64,000 nt of DNA from NCBI RefSeq assembly GCF_965229915.1, contig NZ_CBDDJZ010000001.1, positions 2,542,001-2,606,000 on the forward strand. Direction: 5' to 3'. Below, piece after piece: positions 1-8,099 of this stretch. Position numbers and translations under genes: made by a program. The number at the start of each line of letters is the position of its first letter. Position 1 is the first letter of the stretch. Under the pieces are notes generated by a model that did not search any database, was not told the origin of the DNA, and saw only the letters and a list, made by a program, of their open reading frames with translations. This stretch comes from Marinoscillum sp965229915. GTDB lineage: Bacteria > Bacteroidota > Bacteroidia > Cytophagales > Cyclobacteriaceae.

Positions 1-57
1 CCGATGATATGTAGATCTATTTAAATAGATGTAAGCCTCAAAATGTAAATTATAAAT

Positions 58-879
58 TTAAAAACTACTCCCATCGATTATTAACGGCTTATTAACTTCC
101 CTTTGTCCGCTAAATATTGTTTTTAAAGAATTGAATAGAGTTTTCTGGAATGGATTGAGACTATTATCTAAAATTTTAGGAGCTTCTTTTAATACGCTGG
201 AACTGAAAGCACCTCCAGTTCTCCAATCCATGCCCTTTGGTTGTCCCCAGCCCAACACATTATATCCAAATGGAGCGTTTTCAATATCATCGTATATTGA
301 TCCCAAACTTCTGACAATTGCGTCATTGAAATCTGCGTTATGTGGAGCTCCCCAACTTATAGATTGTCCTGGTTCAACAGCTCTAGGTTTTCTTATAATC
401 GCATGTGTAAGATAAGTTCTTGTAAAACCCATTTCTACAGTTTTTGAGGTCTGCTTTCGACCAAAACCTGTAGAAAATGCTTTCAGAGTATTTATACTTT
501 CTATTTTTCGAATTTTCACTTGAAACCCAATTGCACTATTAGTATCGATAGCTCCATCTCCTTTCAAGAAATTTCCAGCAATAATGTCTAGGTCACCTGG
601 TTTGCTATGAGGCCATTCTGGAATAAGATCTTTGGTTTTAATTTCTATTCCAATCCAACAGTTTGGATATTCAATGCCAACGGATCTAAAAAACTGATAA
701 CAAAGCGTGGAATTGGTTAAGAGCTTTCTTACAATATCTAATTCACCAAACGAAAACAATATTTCGTTTTCTTCACTATTAGAACTATCCTCACCAAAAG
801 TGAATTTATATTCAGTCTTTCCCGGTTCAAGTTCAAATCGTTGATAAATCGTAACCGGTTCTATTTGGATTTTAGCCAT
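58..879 (-). CDS. Hypothetical protein with possible PD-(D/E)XK-like core
   Basis: A 273-residue protein that I do not recognise as a family. It has no signal peptide or membrane segment, so it is probably cytoplasmic. Residues 95-100 read GDLDII and residues 119-122 read FQVK, followed by GFGRKQ near 138-143. The order of an acidic GxLD strand, a (E/Q)xK strand and a downstream Gly/Gln stretch resembles the core of PD-(D/E)XK nucleases, with Gln in place of the usual Glu. This is inference from motif spacing only. The ATG at 877-879 is the only good start. It lies at the left edge of the accessory region, and its operon context is not visible. Confidence 0.6.
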   Translation of the reverse strand: MAKIQIEPVTIYQRFELEPGKTEYKFTFGEDSSNSEENEILFSFGELDIVRKLLTNSTLCYQFFRSVGIEYPNCWIGIEIKTKDLIPEWPHSKPGDLDIIAGNFLKGDGAIDTNSAIGFQVKIRKIESINTLKAFSTGFGRKQTSKTVEMGFTRTYLTHAIIRKPRAVEPGQSISWGAPHNADFNDAIVRSLGSIYDDIENAPFGYNVLGWGQPKGMDWRTGGAFSSSVLKEAPKILDNSLNPFQKTLFNSLKTIFSGQREVNKPLIIDGSSF

Positions 880-1128
880 AAATTCAGTCTGTAAATATCT
901 TAGAACTACTTAGTTGAAGTTACTAAATATGCAGGGATTTCCATTTATGAACAGCTCCATTATAAACCTAAGAATAGCTTTAGCTGAACAATTATGAAAT
1001 AAAAGTTTCTTTCAACAGATATTAAGAAATGAATGAGATTACTCATTAGAATAATGAGTTATGGAGCCGCAAAGTTCTGCTAAACTCAACGATAGTAGAG
1101 GTGTGAAATATTAACGCTTTTGAGAGCA

Positions 1129-1626
1129 TTAGATCATGCACTCATCAGAAAAGGAAAAATACTTACCTCTCTCTTCTGTAACAATGATATGGTCTAGGAG
1201 TGATATTTCCATCACTTCACAAGCAGCCTTTACCTTTTTGGTTACATTCAGGTCAGCTTGTGACGCCTTGAGATTTCCTGACGGATGATTGTGGGCAATG
1301 ATAATTGATGACGCATTTGACATTAAAGCATGCTGCATAATGACCTTCACATCAACCACAGTTGATGATATACCTCCTATGCTAATTAAGGCATATGACA
1401 ATGGTTTGTTGCCACGATCTAAGTTAAGAGAAATGAAGGCCTCCCGGTAATTGAGAGCCACCGGCCAGATTGAACATAGTAATTCAGCAACGTCCCTTGA
1501 AGAGTGGATTTTGATCTGTTCGAAATGGGCATCTGGTTCTTTCACTATTTGAATTTCCTGGATTGATTTTTTGAATGGTTGGATAATTTGTTCTTGTGAC
1601 ATTGGTATATGCATTAAGTGAAACAT
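1129..1626 (-). CDS. Short RadC-like JAB/JAMM domain protein
   Basis: This is the C-terminal JAB/MPN metalloprotease-like domain of the RadC family. The signature HNHPSG with the downstream Ser and Asp (H112, H114, S122, D125) and the upstream acidic residue E62 are present, as is the LLDHIIV strand typical of RadC. The N-terminal helix-hairpin-helix domain of full-length chromosomal RadC is absent. Such short versions are common on integrative elements, plasmids and phages of Bacteroidota; their function is unproven despite the DNA-repair name. Three Met residues near the N terminus (positions 1, 5, 9) make the start uncertain; 1602 or 1614 are alternatives. Its presence supports a mobile-element origin for this region. 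Confidence 0.85.
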   Translation of the reverse strand: MFHLMHIPMSQEQIIQPFKKSIQEIQIVKEPDAHFEQIKIHSSRDVAELLCSIWPVALNYREAFISLNLDRGNKPLSYALISIGGISSTVVDVKVIMQHALMSNASSIIIAHNHPSGNLKASQADLNVTKKVKAACEVMEISLLDHIIVTEERGKYFSFSDECMI

Positions 1627-1853
1627 GATTTATGCCTCACCTACATCAAGAACTCAATGACCAAAAGGAAGCGCAATAAACAAGTATAGGCCAAAGGGAA
1701 GGCTTTATGGCGAACCTTTTCAGTGGCATTTAGGGATGGGAGTACTTTGAGGGCTTGATGTTAGCTTTGTATTGAATTAATTTTTCATTGGGATATTTGT
1801 GTTTTTATCTATTTGTTGCGTTATTCAATATCTTAATAACTTTTATTCGCCTA

Positions 1854-2906
1854 ATGAAAACTATAAGTACCACATTTCTATTGTTGCTTTCTGGAATTGT
1901 CTTTGCTCAATTAAAGTACTCTGGATCTAGTTTGGGTATAGGGACATCTAGCCCAAGTTCTAGATTAAACGTTCATGGATCTTCTGCAAATCTTGAAATT
2001 AGTAACCCTACTGAAAGTGAATCAGGAATACTATTTTATGATCACGGATACGAGAGTTCTCAATATGCCAAAATTCTGTTTGATTGTGCAGGGTCTAATG
2101 CTCTAAACTTTTATTTCAAAAGTACAACTCCGTCACTATCACTTAGCGGCAGTACCGTTACAGTAAAAAATCATTCTTTCTCAACAACTGCTTTAACACT
2201 TAGTGGAAATCTTTACACCTCTGTTGGAAACGCTCAGCTTGGCTCTAATAGTACTCCATGGTATCAGGGAAGAATTAGGTATTTATATCGTGACTATGAA
2301 TATTCACTTTCAGATAAATCGGTCAAAAAAGAAATCAAACCAATTGAACATGGAATAGGTATCATAAACAAACTAAATCCGGTCTCATACTTTATGCGCG
2401 ATACCTCTAATACAAAAAAACAGTATGGATTTATTGCTCAAGAAGTTAATGAGGTTTTGCCCGAACTTACTTCATATGATGAAGAAATGGATCTAATGTA
2501 TCTCAATTATGAGGGAATTATTCCGATTCTGGTTCATGCATTACAAATGCAACAGAAACATATTGATAAACTTGACAGCATCATTGCTTTTCGGGGACCA
2601 AAAAACGAGAAAAATACCGAAGATGTCTCTGAGCTCAATTCACCAACATCTAGGTTAGGTCAGAATCATCCTAACCCATTCAATAAATCAACAAAAATAG
2701 ATTTGTACATTAAGCAAAAAGCAATATCTGCATATCTCTATATTTTCGATTTCAACGGAATACTAAAAAGATCATTTACCATTACTAATCGGGGAAATTC
2801 ATCAGTTCTGATTGAAGCCAATCAGTTTAGTCCAGGTATTTACCATTATTCGTTGGTTGTTGATGGTAAAGAGGTTGATACAAAAAAAATGATTTTGACC
2901 AATTAG
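1854..2906 (+). CDS. Surface protein with S74 chaperone domain and T9SS sorting domain
   Basis: Starts at ATG 1854 because a clean signal peptide (MKTISTTFLLLLSGIVFAQ) begins there; a longer reading from TTG 1788 would add a second hydrophobic stretch. The middle part is repetitive and beta-rich like a phage tail fibre. Residues about 154-240 (DKSVKKEIKPIEHG to the YxGIIPILVHALQ helix) match the Peptidase_S74 intramolecular chaperone that trimerises and then cleaves itself off endosialidase-type fibres. The C-terminal 80 residues, starting LGQNHPNPFN and ending in a beta-rich GxYxYSL segment, are a T9SS type A sorting domain. The product is probably a trimeric exported surface fibre. A lipoprotein and a metalloprotease gene follow directly. 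Confidence 0.85.
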   Translation: MKTISTTFLLLLSGIVFAQLKYSGSSLGIGTSSPSSRLNVHGSSANLEISNPTESESGILFYDHGYESSQYAKILFDCAGSNALNFYFKSTTPSLSLSGSTVTVKNHSFSTTALTLSGNLYTSVGNAQLGSNSTPWYQGRIRYLYRDYEYSLSDKSVKKEIKPIEHGIGIINKLNPVSYFMRDTSNTKKQYGFIAQEVNEVLPELTSYDEEMDLMYLNYEGIIPILVHALQMQQKHIDKLDSIIAFRGPKNEKNTEDVSELNSPTSRLGQNHPNPFNKSTKIDLYIKQKAISAYLYIFDFNGILKRSFTITNRGNSSVLIEANQFSPGIYHYSLVVDGKEVDTKKMILTN

Positions 2907-2907
2907 G

Positions 2908-3525
2908 ATGATTTCAACTCATGATAAGATATTGATTATTATTTTATCTCTGGTTACAACTCTTGTAACGCTAGGAGGATGTAAAGAGGACATTTCAAGT
3001 CCTCGAGAAGCAGACACTACCGATATTGATAGCGTAGATTCTTCTTTGATAATTGATAGCACCTTGATTTATCCAAAATGCATACCTTCAGCTTCTAATG
3101 AATACAATACCTCTGCATGCTTAAATATATTTTTCGCTAAAGCTATTGATAATTCAGGAACGGGATACGTCGCTGTTGCAATTGATCCAGAAGATGTAAC
3201 TATAGGAACAGAATGCCAACGGTTTGAATTACCAATGGATGGGATCGAAGTCTTGTATTTGAAATCCAAACAAAATCCGGACAGCGTTTATTTCAATTTT
3301 TGTTCAGATGCATGTTGCGCCCCCAATTATGCAGAGCCGATCAAATATGATCTTTTGAAAGGATCGCTTGAGGTATCAAGTGATCTAGAGAAAGTAACGT
3401 CTGAAATGGGTGAATTCCATATTTCAGCAAGACTTGATACACTACATTTTTCCGATGGAACTGCTGATACAACTATTACTAACATTATTGTAAATGAAAT
3501 TACTGTAGGATGGTGGCCAGGATAA
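2908..3525 (+). CDS. Hypothetical lipoprotein
   Basis: A 205-residue predicted lipoprotein. The N terminus has a hydrophobic stretch and a lipobox LGGC with Cys at residue 25, followed by a Ser/Asp-rich linker typical of surface-tethered lipoproteins. The body has several Cys residues (CIPS, SACLN, ECQRF, CSDACCAPN), suggesting disulfides outside the cytoplasm. No family recognised. It starts two bases after the stop of the S74 fibre gene and overlaps the protease gene by 16 bp, so the three are very probably one transcript. The ATG at 2908 is chosen because it puts the lipobox at a normal distance. Confidence 0.7.
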   Translation: MISTHDKILIIILSLVTTLVTLGGCKEDISSPREADTTDIDSVDSSLIIDSTLIYPKCIPSASNEYNTSACLNIFFAKAIDNSGTGYVAVAIDPEDVTIGTECQRFELPMDGIEVLYLKSKQNPDSVYFNFCSDACCAPNYAEPIKYDLLKGSLEVSSDLEKVTSEMGEFHISARLDTLHFSDGTADTTITNIIVNEITVGWWPG

Positions 3526-4553
3526 TTTTTCTTTTAATTCTTCTTCAATCTCAGTATATAACTCTAAAAGCTCAGCTTTTGGAGTTAGAAATGTGTAACG
3601 ATTTTTTCACTGAAAACGATATTAACAATCTTCCAACTGCACCACCAGGTGGTATTCAACTTCCTCCCGGTGGCGGGACTCTTGAATTTCAGGTCAATCA
3701 CCATGTTTTTTACGATGCCTCTGGTGATCCAAACTCAATTGATATGGACGAGGAAATTATAGCGCGATTAATGGATGACCTTAATGAAGAATTTACTGCA
3801 ATTTCTGTTGAGTTCCGATTGGGCTGTATTTATTATCATAATAGTAACACATACAACAACTCATTAATCAATAATCTTTTAGCCGAAGCTCATGGAATTT
3901 ATGGTATTCCTGGGTCGTTTAATGTATACTATTCTAATTCAGGAGCGTGTGGTCAAGCGTACATCGGAGAACGATCATTTGCCTACAGTGGCATATCAAT
4001 AACCGATATTTGTGTTCAAACTGAAAGTAAAACTTTCGTTCACGAATTCGGTCATAGGTTTGGTCTACTACATACACATGAGGGTAATTACTCATTAAGT
4101 TGCACTCAAGGCAATGAATTAGTCGATGGAAGTAACTGTCTTACAAAAGGCGATAGAATATGTGACACACCAGCTGATCCAAATTTGCAAGGGAGAATGT
4201 CAGGTTGCTCCTATACCGGGACTTGCACAGATTCGAATGGTGATACATACAATCCTCTAACGAATAATTACATGAGCTATGGAACAAGGGAATGCTCAAC
4301 AAGCTTTACAAGTGATCAATATGCCATAATGAGTGTATTAGCAAATGGTTCGAACTTCAGTCAGTTTCTGATTTCAGAGAGCAACCTTGGAACAAAGACT
4401 TACAGCTCCAATAATCAGATAAGTAATCAAGCGGTTACCTATAGTAATTTGACCATAACAAGTGGAGCTAATCTAACCATAGATGCATGCGAAATGACCA
4501 TTGAGAATTCGCTTACAATAAACCCGGGATCACAGTTAACCATTGATAATTAG
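3510..4553 (+). CDS. Secreted M43-like (pappalysin-type) zinc metalloprotease
   Basis: A zincin protease. The extended zinc motif HEFGHRFGLLH (H178, E179, H182, H188) and the Met-turn NNYMSYG (Met255) are both present, with the DTPADP loop between them, as is usual in MEROPS M43. Residues 1-22 form a signal peptide ending in KAQ. The N-terminal beta domain (FQVNHHVFYD) matches secreted pappalysin-like enzymes of Bacteroidota. The tail after about residue 300 is a short Asn/Thr-rich beta repeat (NLTITSGANLTIDAC) that stops without a T9SS C-terminal domain, so the protein may be shortened. The gene overlaps the preceding lipoprotein gene by 16 bp. Confidence 0.85.
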   Translation: MVARIIFLLILLQSQYITLKAQLLELEMCNDFFTENDINNLPTAPPGGIQLPPGGGTLEFQVNHHVFYDASGDPNSIDMDEEIIARLMDDLNEEFTAISVEFRLGCIYYHNSNTYNNSLINNLLAEAHGIYGIPGSFNVYYSNSGACGQAYIGERSFAYSGISITDICVQTESKTFVHEFGHRFGLLHTHEGNYSLSCTQGNELVDGSNCLTKGDRICDTPADPNLQGRMSGCSYTGTCTDSNGDTYNPLTNNYMSYGTRECSTSFTSDQYAIMSVLANGSNFSQFLISESNLGTKTYSSNNQISNQAVTYSNLTITSGANLTIDACEMTIENSLTINPGSQLTIDN

Positions 4554-5002
4554 ACCGTAAGATGCAGCCCCAATCATATTCAACCTTCTAAAGCACTATG
4601 GACTTGAATCATACACTCCCGAGAGAATTTCCTTGTTGGCATTCCTGTAGAGTTTTCAGGCTGATTTTCTTTGGGACATAAAACATGAAGGATATCTACC
4701 GTCTTTTAACACCATACCAAATCTGCCTGTAACATCAACATTTCTAAATCATTTAGAATAAGGCTGGTTTGCGCTGATCACTCGAAGCAAAGTATTCCTA
4801 GAACAAATTCGTCAGTGTCCAGATTATACCAATGTTAGCTTTGCATAGATCAAGATTCGCTGAGTTTGGCTTGAAATTAGCTCTAGCTAGCTGAGGTGGT
4901 GTTCAGCTTGGCTGAAGTAATTAAACCCATTTTAAATCTTGGCTCAAGTTCAACGTAAACTGGCTGATGATCCGCAACATTTGACAAGTTGATTTACGAT
5001 AT
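4554..5002. other. Intergenic region without a recognisable gene
   Basis: About 450 bases between the M43-like protease and the metallophosphoesterase. I see no coding potential, strong hairpin or repeat. Around 4832-4845 there is TTAGCTTTGCAT, similar to the TTAGCTTTGTAT before the S74 gene (1761-1772); both resemble a Bacteroidota -7 element and could be weak promoters, but no good -33 box is paired with them. Confidence 0.4.
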
Positions 5003-5815
5003 TTGAACAACTACCCGATTTTAAATTCTCGACTATTGACTATACAGTACGCTTCAGACCTTCACCTTGAATTTCCTGCCAATCAACAATATCTCCTTAA
5101 GAATCCCATTGAGCCTATCGCAAAGGTTTTGTTACTCGCTGGAGATTCGATATTACTAAATGATACAGTGAATAGCTCTAAGGTCTTGGATCTATTATCT
5201 GAAGGTTTTGAGAAGGTCTACATGATTCCTGGTAATCATGAATTCTACGGAAAGCATTTCCCAATTGCTGCAGCACTACCTTCATTCAGGAAACAGGTCC
5301 GAGAGAACATGCATTATGTTAATAATGAAACGATTATAATTGGTGATGTGAGGATTCTATTCACAACATTGTTCTCACAAATTCCTGATAGTGAATCAAG
5401 CAATATCAAAAAGTCAATTCAGGACTTTCATAGAACCAGGTACCACGAAGACTCTATGCTTTCTCTTTCAATAGATGAATTTAACCACTGCCATAAAGTT
5501 TGCCTGGGTTATTTGTTACTTGAATTAGAAAGACCATTTTATGGCAAGACTGTAGTGGTAAGTCACTTCCCACCATTCACTAAAAAATGGATCAAGGACT
5601 ATCCTGAATTTCCTATGGATCTCTCTCCATATTTTCATGCAGATCTAGAATGGGTCTGTAAAGAGCATGCGATTGATCATTGGATATCCGGCCACACACA
5701 TATAAACTTTGAGTCATTTAAAATTGGTAATACCTGGATGCATAGTAACATGCTCGGCTATGTGGAGCACGATGACTATAATCAATTTAACAAGAGAGCC
5801 ATTCTAGATATTTGA
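5003..5815 (+). CDS. Calcineurin-like metallophosphoesterase
   Basis: All five metallophosphoesterase motifs are visible in order: DLH in YASDLHLEF (residues about 17-25), GD in LLAGDS, GNHE in PGNHEFYG, the single His in VVSHFPP, and GHTH in SGHTHINF near the C terminus. No signal peptide, so cytoplasmic. It belongs to the broad family of predicted phosphohydrolases found in phages and mobile elements. The substrate cannot be told. No ATG lies upstream of the first motif; the TTG at 5003 is the only plausible start, which lowers confidence in the exact N terminus. It stands alone with long non-coding stretches on both sides. Confidence 0.85.
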   Translation: MNNYPILNSRLLTIQYASDLHLEFPANQQYLLKNPIEPIAKVLLLAGDSILLNDTVNSSKVLDLLSEGFEKVYMIPGNHEFYGKHFPIAAALPSFRKQVRENMHYVNNETIIIGDVRILFTTLFSQIPDSESSNIKKSIQDFHRTRYHEDSMLSLSIDEFNHCHKVCLGYLLLELERPFYGKTVVVSHFPPFTKKWIKDYPEFPMDLSPYFHADLEWVCKEHAIDHWISGHTHINFESFKIGNTWMHSNMLGYVEHDDYNQFNKRAILDI

Positions 5816-6150
5816 ATCACTCCTGTCTCAGTTTCTTTGATCTATCAGTTCAATTTATGTGTATCAAAGGGCTTGGATTGGATCGCATCAAAAAAGACCT
5901 TACCATTATTCTCTTCCTTTGACATCATGATAAATTACCGAATGTATGTTGTCATTGGTGACTTGCAAGTACAAAGGGGTGTAAATTGACTTGTTAGTTC
6001 TTCTTGGATCAAGATTAACTGGATTCCGCTAACATATGGCTCACGGCCGGCTGCTTCTAGCAAAAGATTGGCTCAATTGTAGCTCAACCAAAAAGAAATT
6101 TGGCTGCTGCAGATATATGGTTTGTTCAGAATAACTGAAGCACTTGAATA
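5816..6150. other. Intergenic region without a recognisable gene
   Basis: About 335 bases between convergent genes. I see no ORF with support, no strong terminator and no repeat. It separates the plus-strand cargo block from the minus-strand transfer operon. Confidence 0.4.
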
Positions 6151-6402
6151 CTAAGTAAAAATTTGCAAGTAGAAGGAGTTATTTTCTATAGAGATAATGT
6201 AATGCAATCGTTTATCGATCAGAATCAATAATTGAGGATGAACTTTTAAGTCCTCGAATGTAATTTCTCCAGTATGCCTGATTTCATACAATTCAAACCT
6301 TAGTTCTTTCAGTATGAGATGGCTGCTTAAAGTGTATTTCATAAGGCTTAAAATTGAAAGAGGGATACTCTGAACCCTCTCTCTGTGTTTACCTATAGAC
6401 AA
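6151..6402 (-). CDS. Small hypothetical protein, possibly the 3' part of the upstream gene
   Basis: An 83-residue reading frame with a TTG start, not recognised. It is rich in hydrophobic beta and helical residues (ILSLMKYTLSSHLILKELRFELYEI). It lies in the same frame as the upstream 202-residue protein: only the stop TGA and two codons separate the two. It may therefore be the C-terminal part of a 288-residue protein interrupted by a nonsense mutation, or a separate coupled gene. Confidence 0.4.
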   Translation of the reverse strand: MSIGKHRERVQSIPLSILSLMKYTLSSHLILKELRFELYEIRHTGEITFEDLKVHPQLLILIDKRLHYIISIENNSFYLQIFT

Positions 6403-6408
6403 GAAGTT

Positions 6409-7017
6409 TCAATTCACCTCAGGCTGTTTACTATCTATGAATGCTTCAATTAATTTCTCCATATTATACTGGATGTCGATATGCATTGGGGTTATAGTTC
6501 TATGTTGTTTGAACACCAATCCATCAAATGGATCAAACTTAAAAAAGTGCATGTTAAAGTTTAATTTCTCAAACAAGTAACGCATAACACTAAGCGTATC
6601 AATATTGAAATTGTAAGTTTGCCCTACTACGTGGGTGTGAAACCTTATGTTGCCGTTATCACAGAACAGCTTTATCATATCGTTGGTTTGAAGATATCGT
6701 TCGATAAAATGTAGATATCGCAATACCTGTCCAGCAACATTCAAATTCAATTCATTACGCTTTAGCTCTACAATATGAATATCAAAGTACTTATTATTAT
6801 CACCGGTTGTGTGGTGATAACAGAGTAAATCGATGTAGCCAGCATCACCTGCATTAAACTCTGATGAAATGGATACTTCACCGTGGATCTCTTCATTTTG
6901 ACCAAGTGCGTATTCCAGAATACGGTCTTGTAATAAAGTAATGCCATCTTCATTTGTTTCTAATAGTGATTGATGCAGATCCTTTTCCTTTTTAAAATAA
7001 ATATTCGACATGATCAT
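6409..7017 (-). CDS. PD-(D/E)XK-type nuclease-like protein
   Basis: A 202-residue cytoplasmic protein. Residues 60-65 GYIDLL, residues 80-86 IHIVELK and the helix starting NVAGQVLRY (Gln97) reproduce the order D - (E)xK - Q of PD-(D/E)XK endonuclease-like domains: Asp63, Glu84, Lys86 and Gln97 would be the active-site residues. Family-level function is DNA cleavage or DNA-end binding; the exact role here is unknown. It is the last or second-last gene of a minus-strand operon with the coupling ATPase and the M48 protease, 11 bp after a 74-residue ORF. Confidence 0.6.
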   Translation of the reverse strand: MIMSNIYFKKEKDLHQSLLETNEDGITLLQDRILEYALGQNEEIHGEVSISSEFNAGDAGYIDLLCYHHTTGDNNKYFDIHIVELKRNELNLNVAGQVLRYLHFIERYLQTNDMIKLFCDNGNIRFHTHVVGQTYNFNIDTLSVMRYLFEKLNFNMHFFKFDPFDGLVFKQHRTITPMHIDIQYNMEKLIEAFIDSKQPEVN

Positions 7018-7028
7018 TGTTGGTTTAG

Positions 7029-7253
7029 TTATTCAACATAAGTACTCATCAAGTACATTTTGGTATCCTCCAATGCCATCTCCCTCACCTGAGGATAGTT
7101 CCAGCTTGGATAGCTAACGGTAATTCTAGTTTCAGCCTTCTCGAAAACCTGAAGGGCTTCAGCATAAATTTCCATGTAGTCAATTTCATTTTGGTCGATT
7201 TTCAGATCCTGTATCAACCCAAAAATGATCGGATTTAATTCATGATTACTCAT
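7029..7253 (-). CDS. Small acidic hypothetical protein
   Basis: A 74-residue acidic protein without recognised family, signal peptide or membrane helix. It sits between the M48 protease (13 bp upstream) and the PD-(D/E)XK-like gene (11 bp downstream), all in one direction, so it is very likely cotranscribed. Trp and Tyr residues in SYPSWNYPQ suggest a folded protein. No function assigned. Confidence 0.55.
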   Translation of the reverse strand: MSNHELNPIIFGLIQDLKIDQNEIDYMEIYAEALQVFEKAETRITVSYPSWNYPQVREMALEDTKMYLMSTYVE

Positions 7254-7266
7254 ACTCTTGTATTGA

Positions 7267-8097
7267 TTAGTTAAAGACAGATTCTAATTTTAAAATTCTC
7301 TTGGGGGAAGAGGGGTGTGTATCTAGTACCCCTTCAATCCAACTCTTCTTGGTTTCTCGTTGACTCATTTTATGAAGAAATGACATTAAGCCATCTTTAA
7401 AACCGTGAGTTGCAGAAAACCAATCTGCTCTATACTCCTCGTATCTTGAGATACTCAACACTATCAGGTTAATCAAGAATGTAATAAGCTGAAGAGGAAG
7501 TAACACTAGCAAAAAGGGTAATCCAATGATCATCAATGGAGGAAAACCTTTACAAAAGCCCACAATAGAGTCAAGAATTTTAATTAGGAAAATCATTGGT
7601 ATTTGAAGTGTCGATCTCACACTTGAGAAATAAGAATCCCGGTATTTCATATGTGCATATTCATGTGCAATGACTCCCCTTAATTCATCAGCTGAAGTAG
7701 ATTGAATCAATGCTGAATGGAATACCATATAGTGTCCAATCACAAAAGCATTAGCTTCCATATTTTCATCGATCACACTTAGATAAATTCCTTTTAGATA
7801 ATCCACCTCTTGAGCCACTTCCTCAATGGCTGGCAGGAGTAATTCTCGTTCACTTTCCAAAAGCCTTCTACCTCCATAAAAGCGAATAACAATGGGTGTA
7901 AACATGACTGACAACAGTGAAAGCACTACCCAAACAACAGATATTACTCCCCAGGTAACAAAGACATACAGCATTGTCACGTCAATAAAGAATCCTACAG
8001 CCAATAGGGCTACAAATGAAAAAAAGAATAATGGAAGCGCCGTTTGGAAAATCGTGCATAGCACAAATACGATAGCTCGTTTAATTAATGTTATCAT
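7267..8097 (-). CDS. M48 family integral-membrane metalloprotease (HtpX-like)
   Basis: The zinc motif HEYAH (H145, E146, H149) and the third-ligand motif EYRAD (around E221) are those of peptidase family M48. Two hydrophobic segments precede the catalytic domain (about 10-36 and 40-72) and two lie between the motifs (about 165-180 and 186-216), matching the HtpX/Ste24-like layout with the active site at the cytoplasmic membrane face. Chromosomal HtpX handles membrane-protein quality control. Here the gene follows the coupling ATPase by 2 bp in an element-borne operon, so it may act on transfer proteins or another target; that is inference. Confidence 0.85.
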   Translation of the reverse strand: MITLIKRAIVFVLCTIFQTALPLFFFSFVALLAVGFFIDVTMLYVFVTWGVISVVWVVLSLLSVMFTPIVIRFYGGRRLLESERELLLPAIEEVAQEVDYLKGIYLSVIDENMEANAFVIGHYMVFHSALIQSTSADELRGVIAHEYAHMKYRDSYFSSVRSTLQIPMIFLIKILDSIVGFCKGFPPLMIIGLPFLLVLLPLQLITFLINLIVLSISRYEEYRADWFSATHGFKDGLMSFLHKMSQRETKKSWIEGVLDTHPSSPKRILKLESVFN

Positions 8098-8099
8098 GA

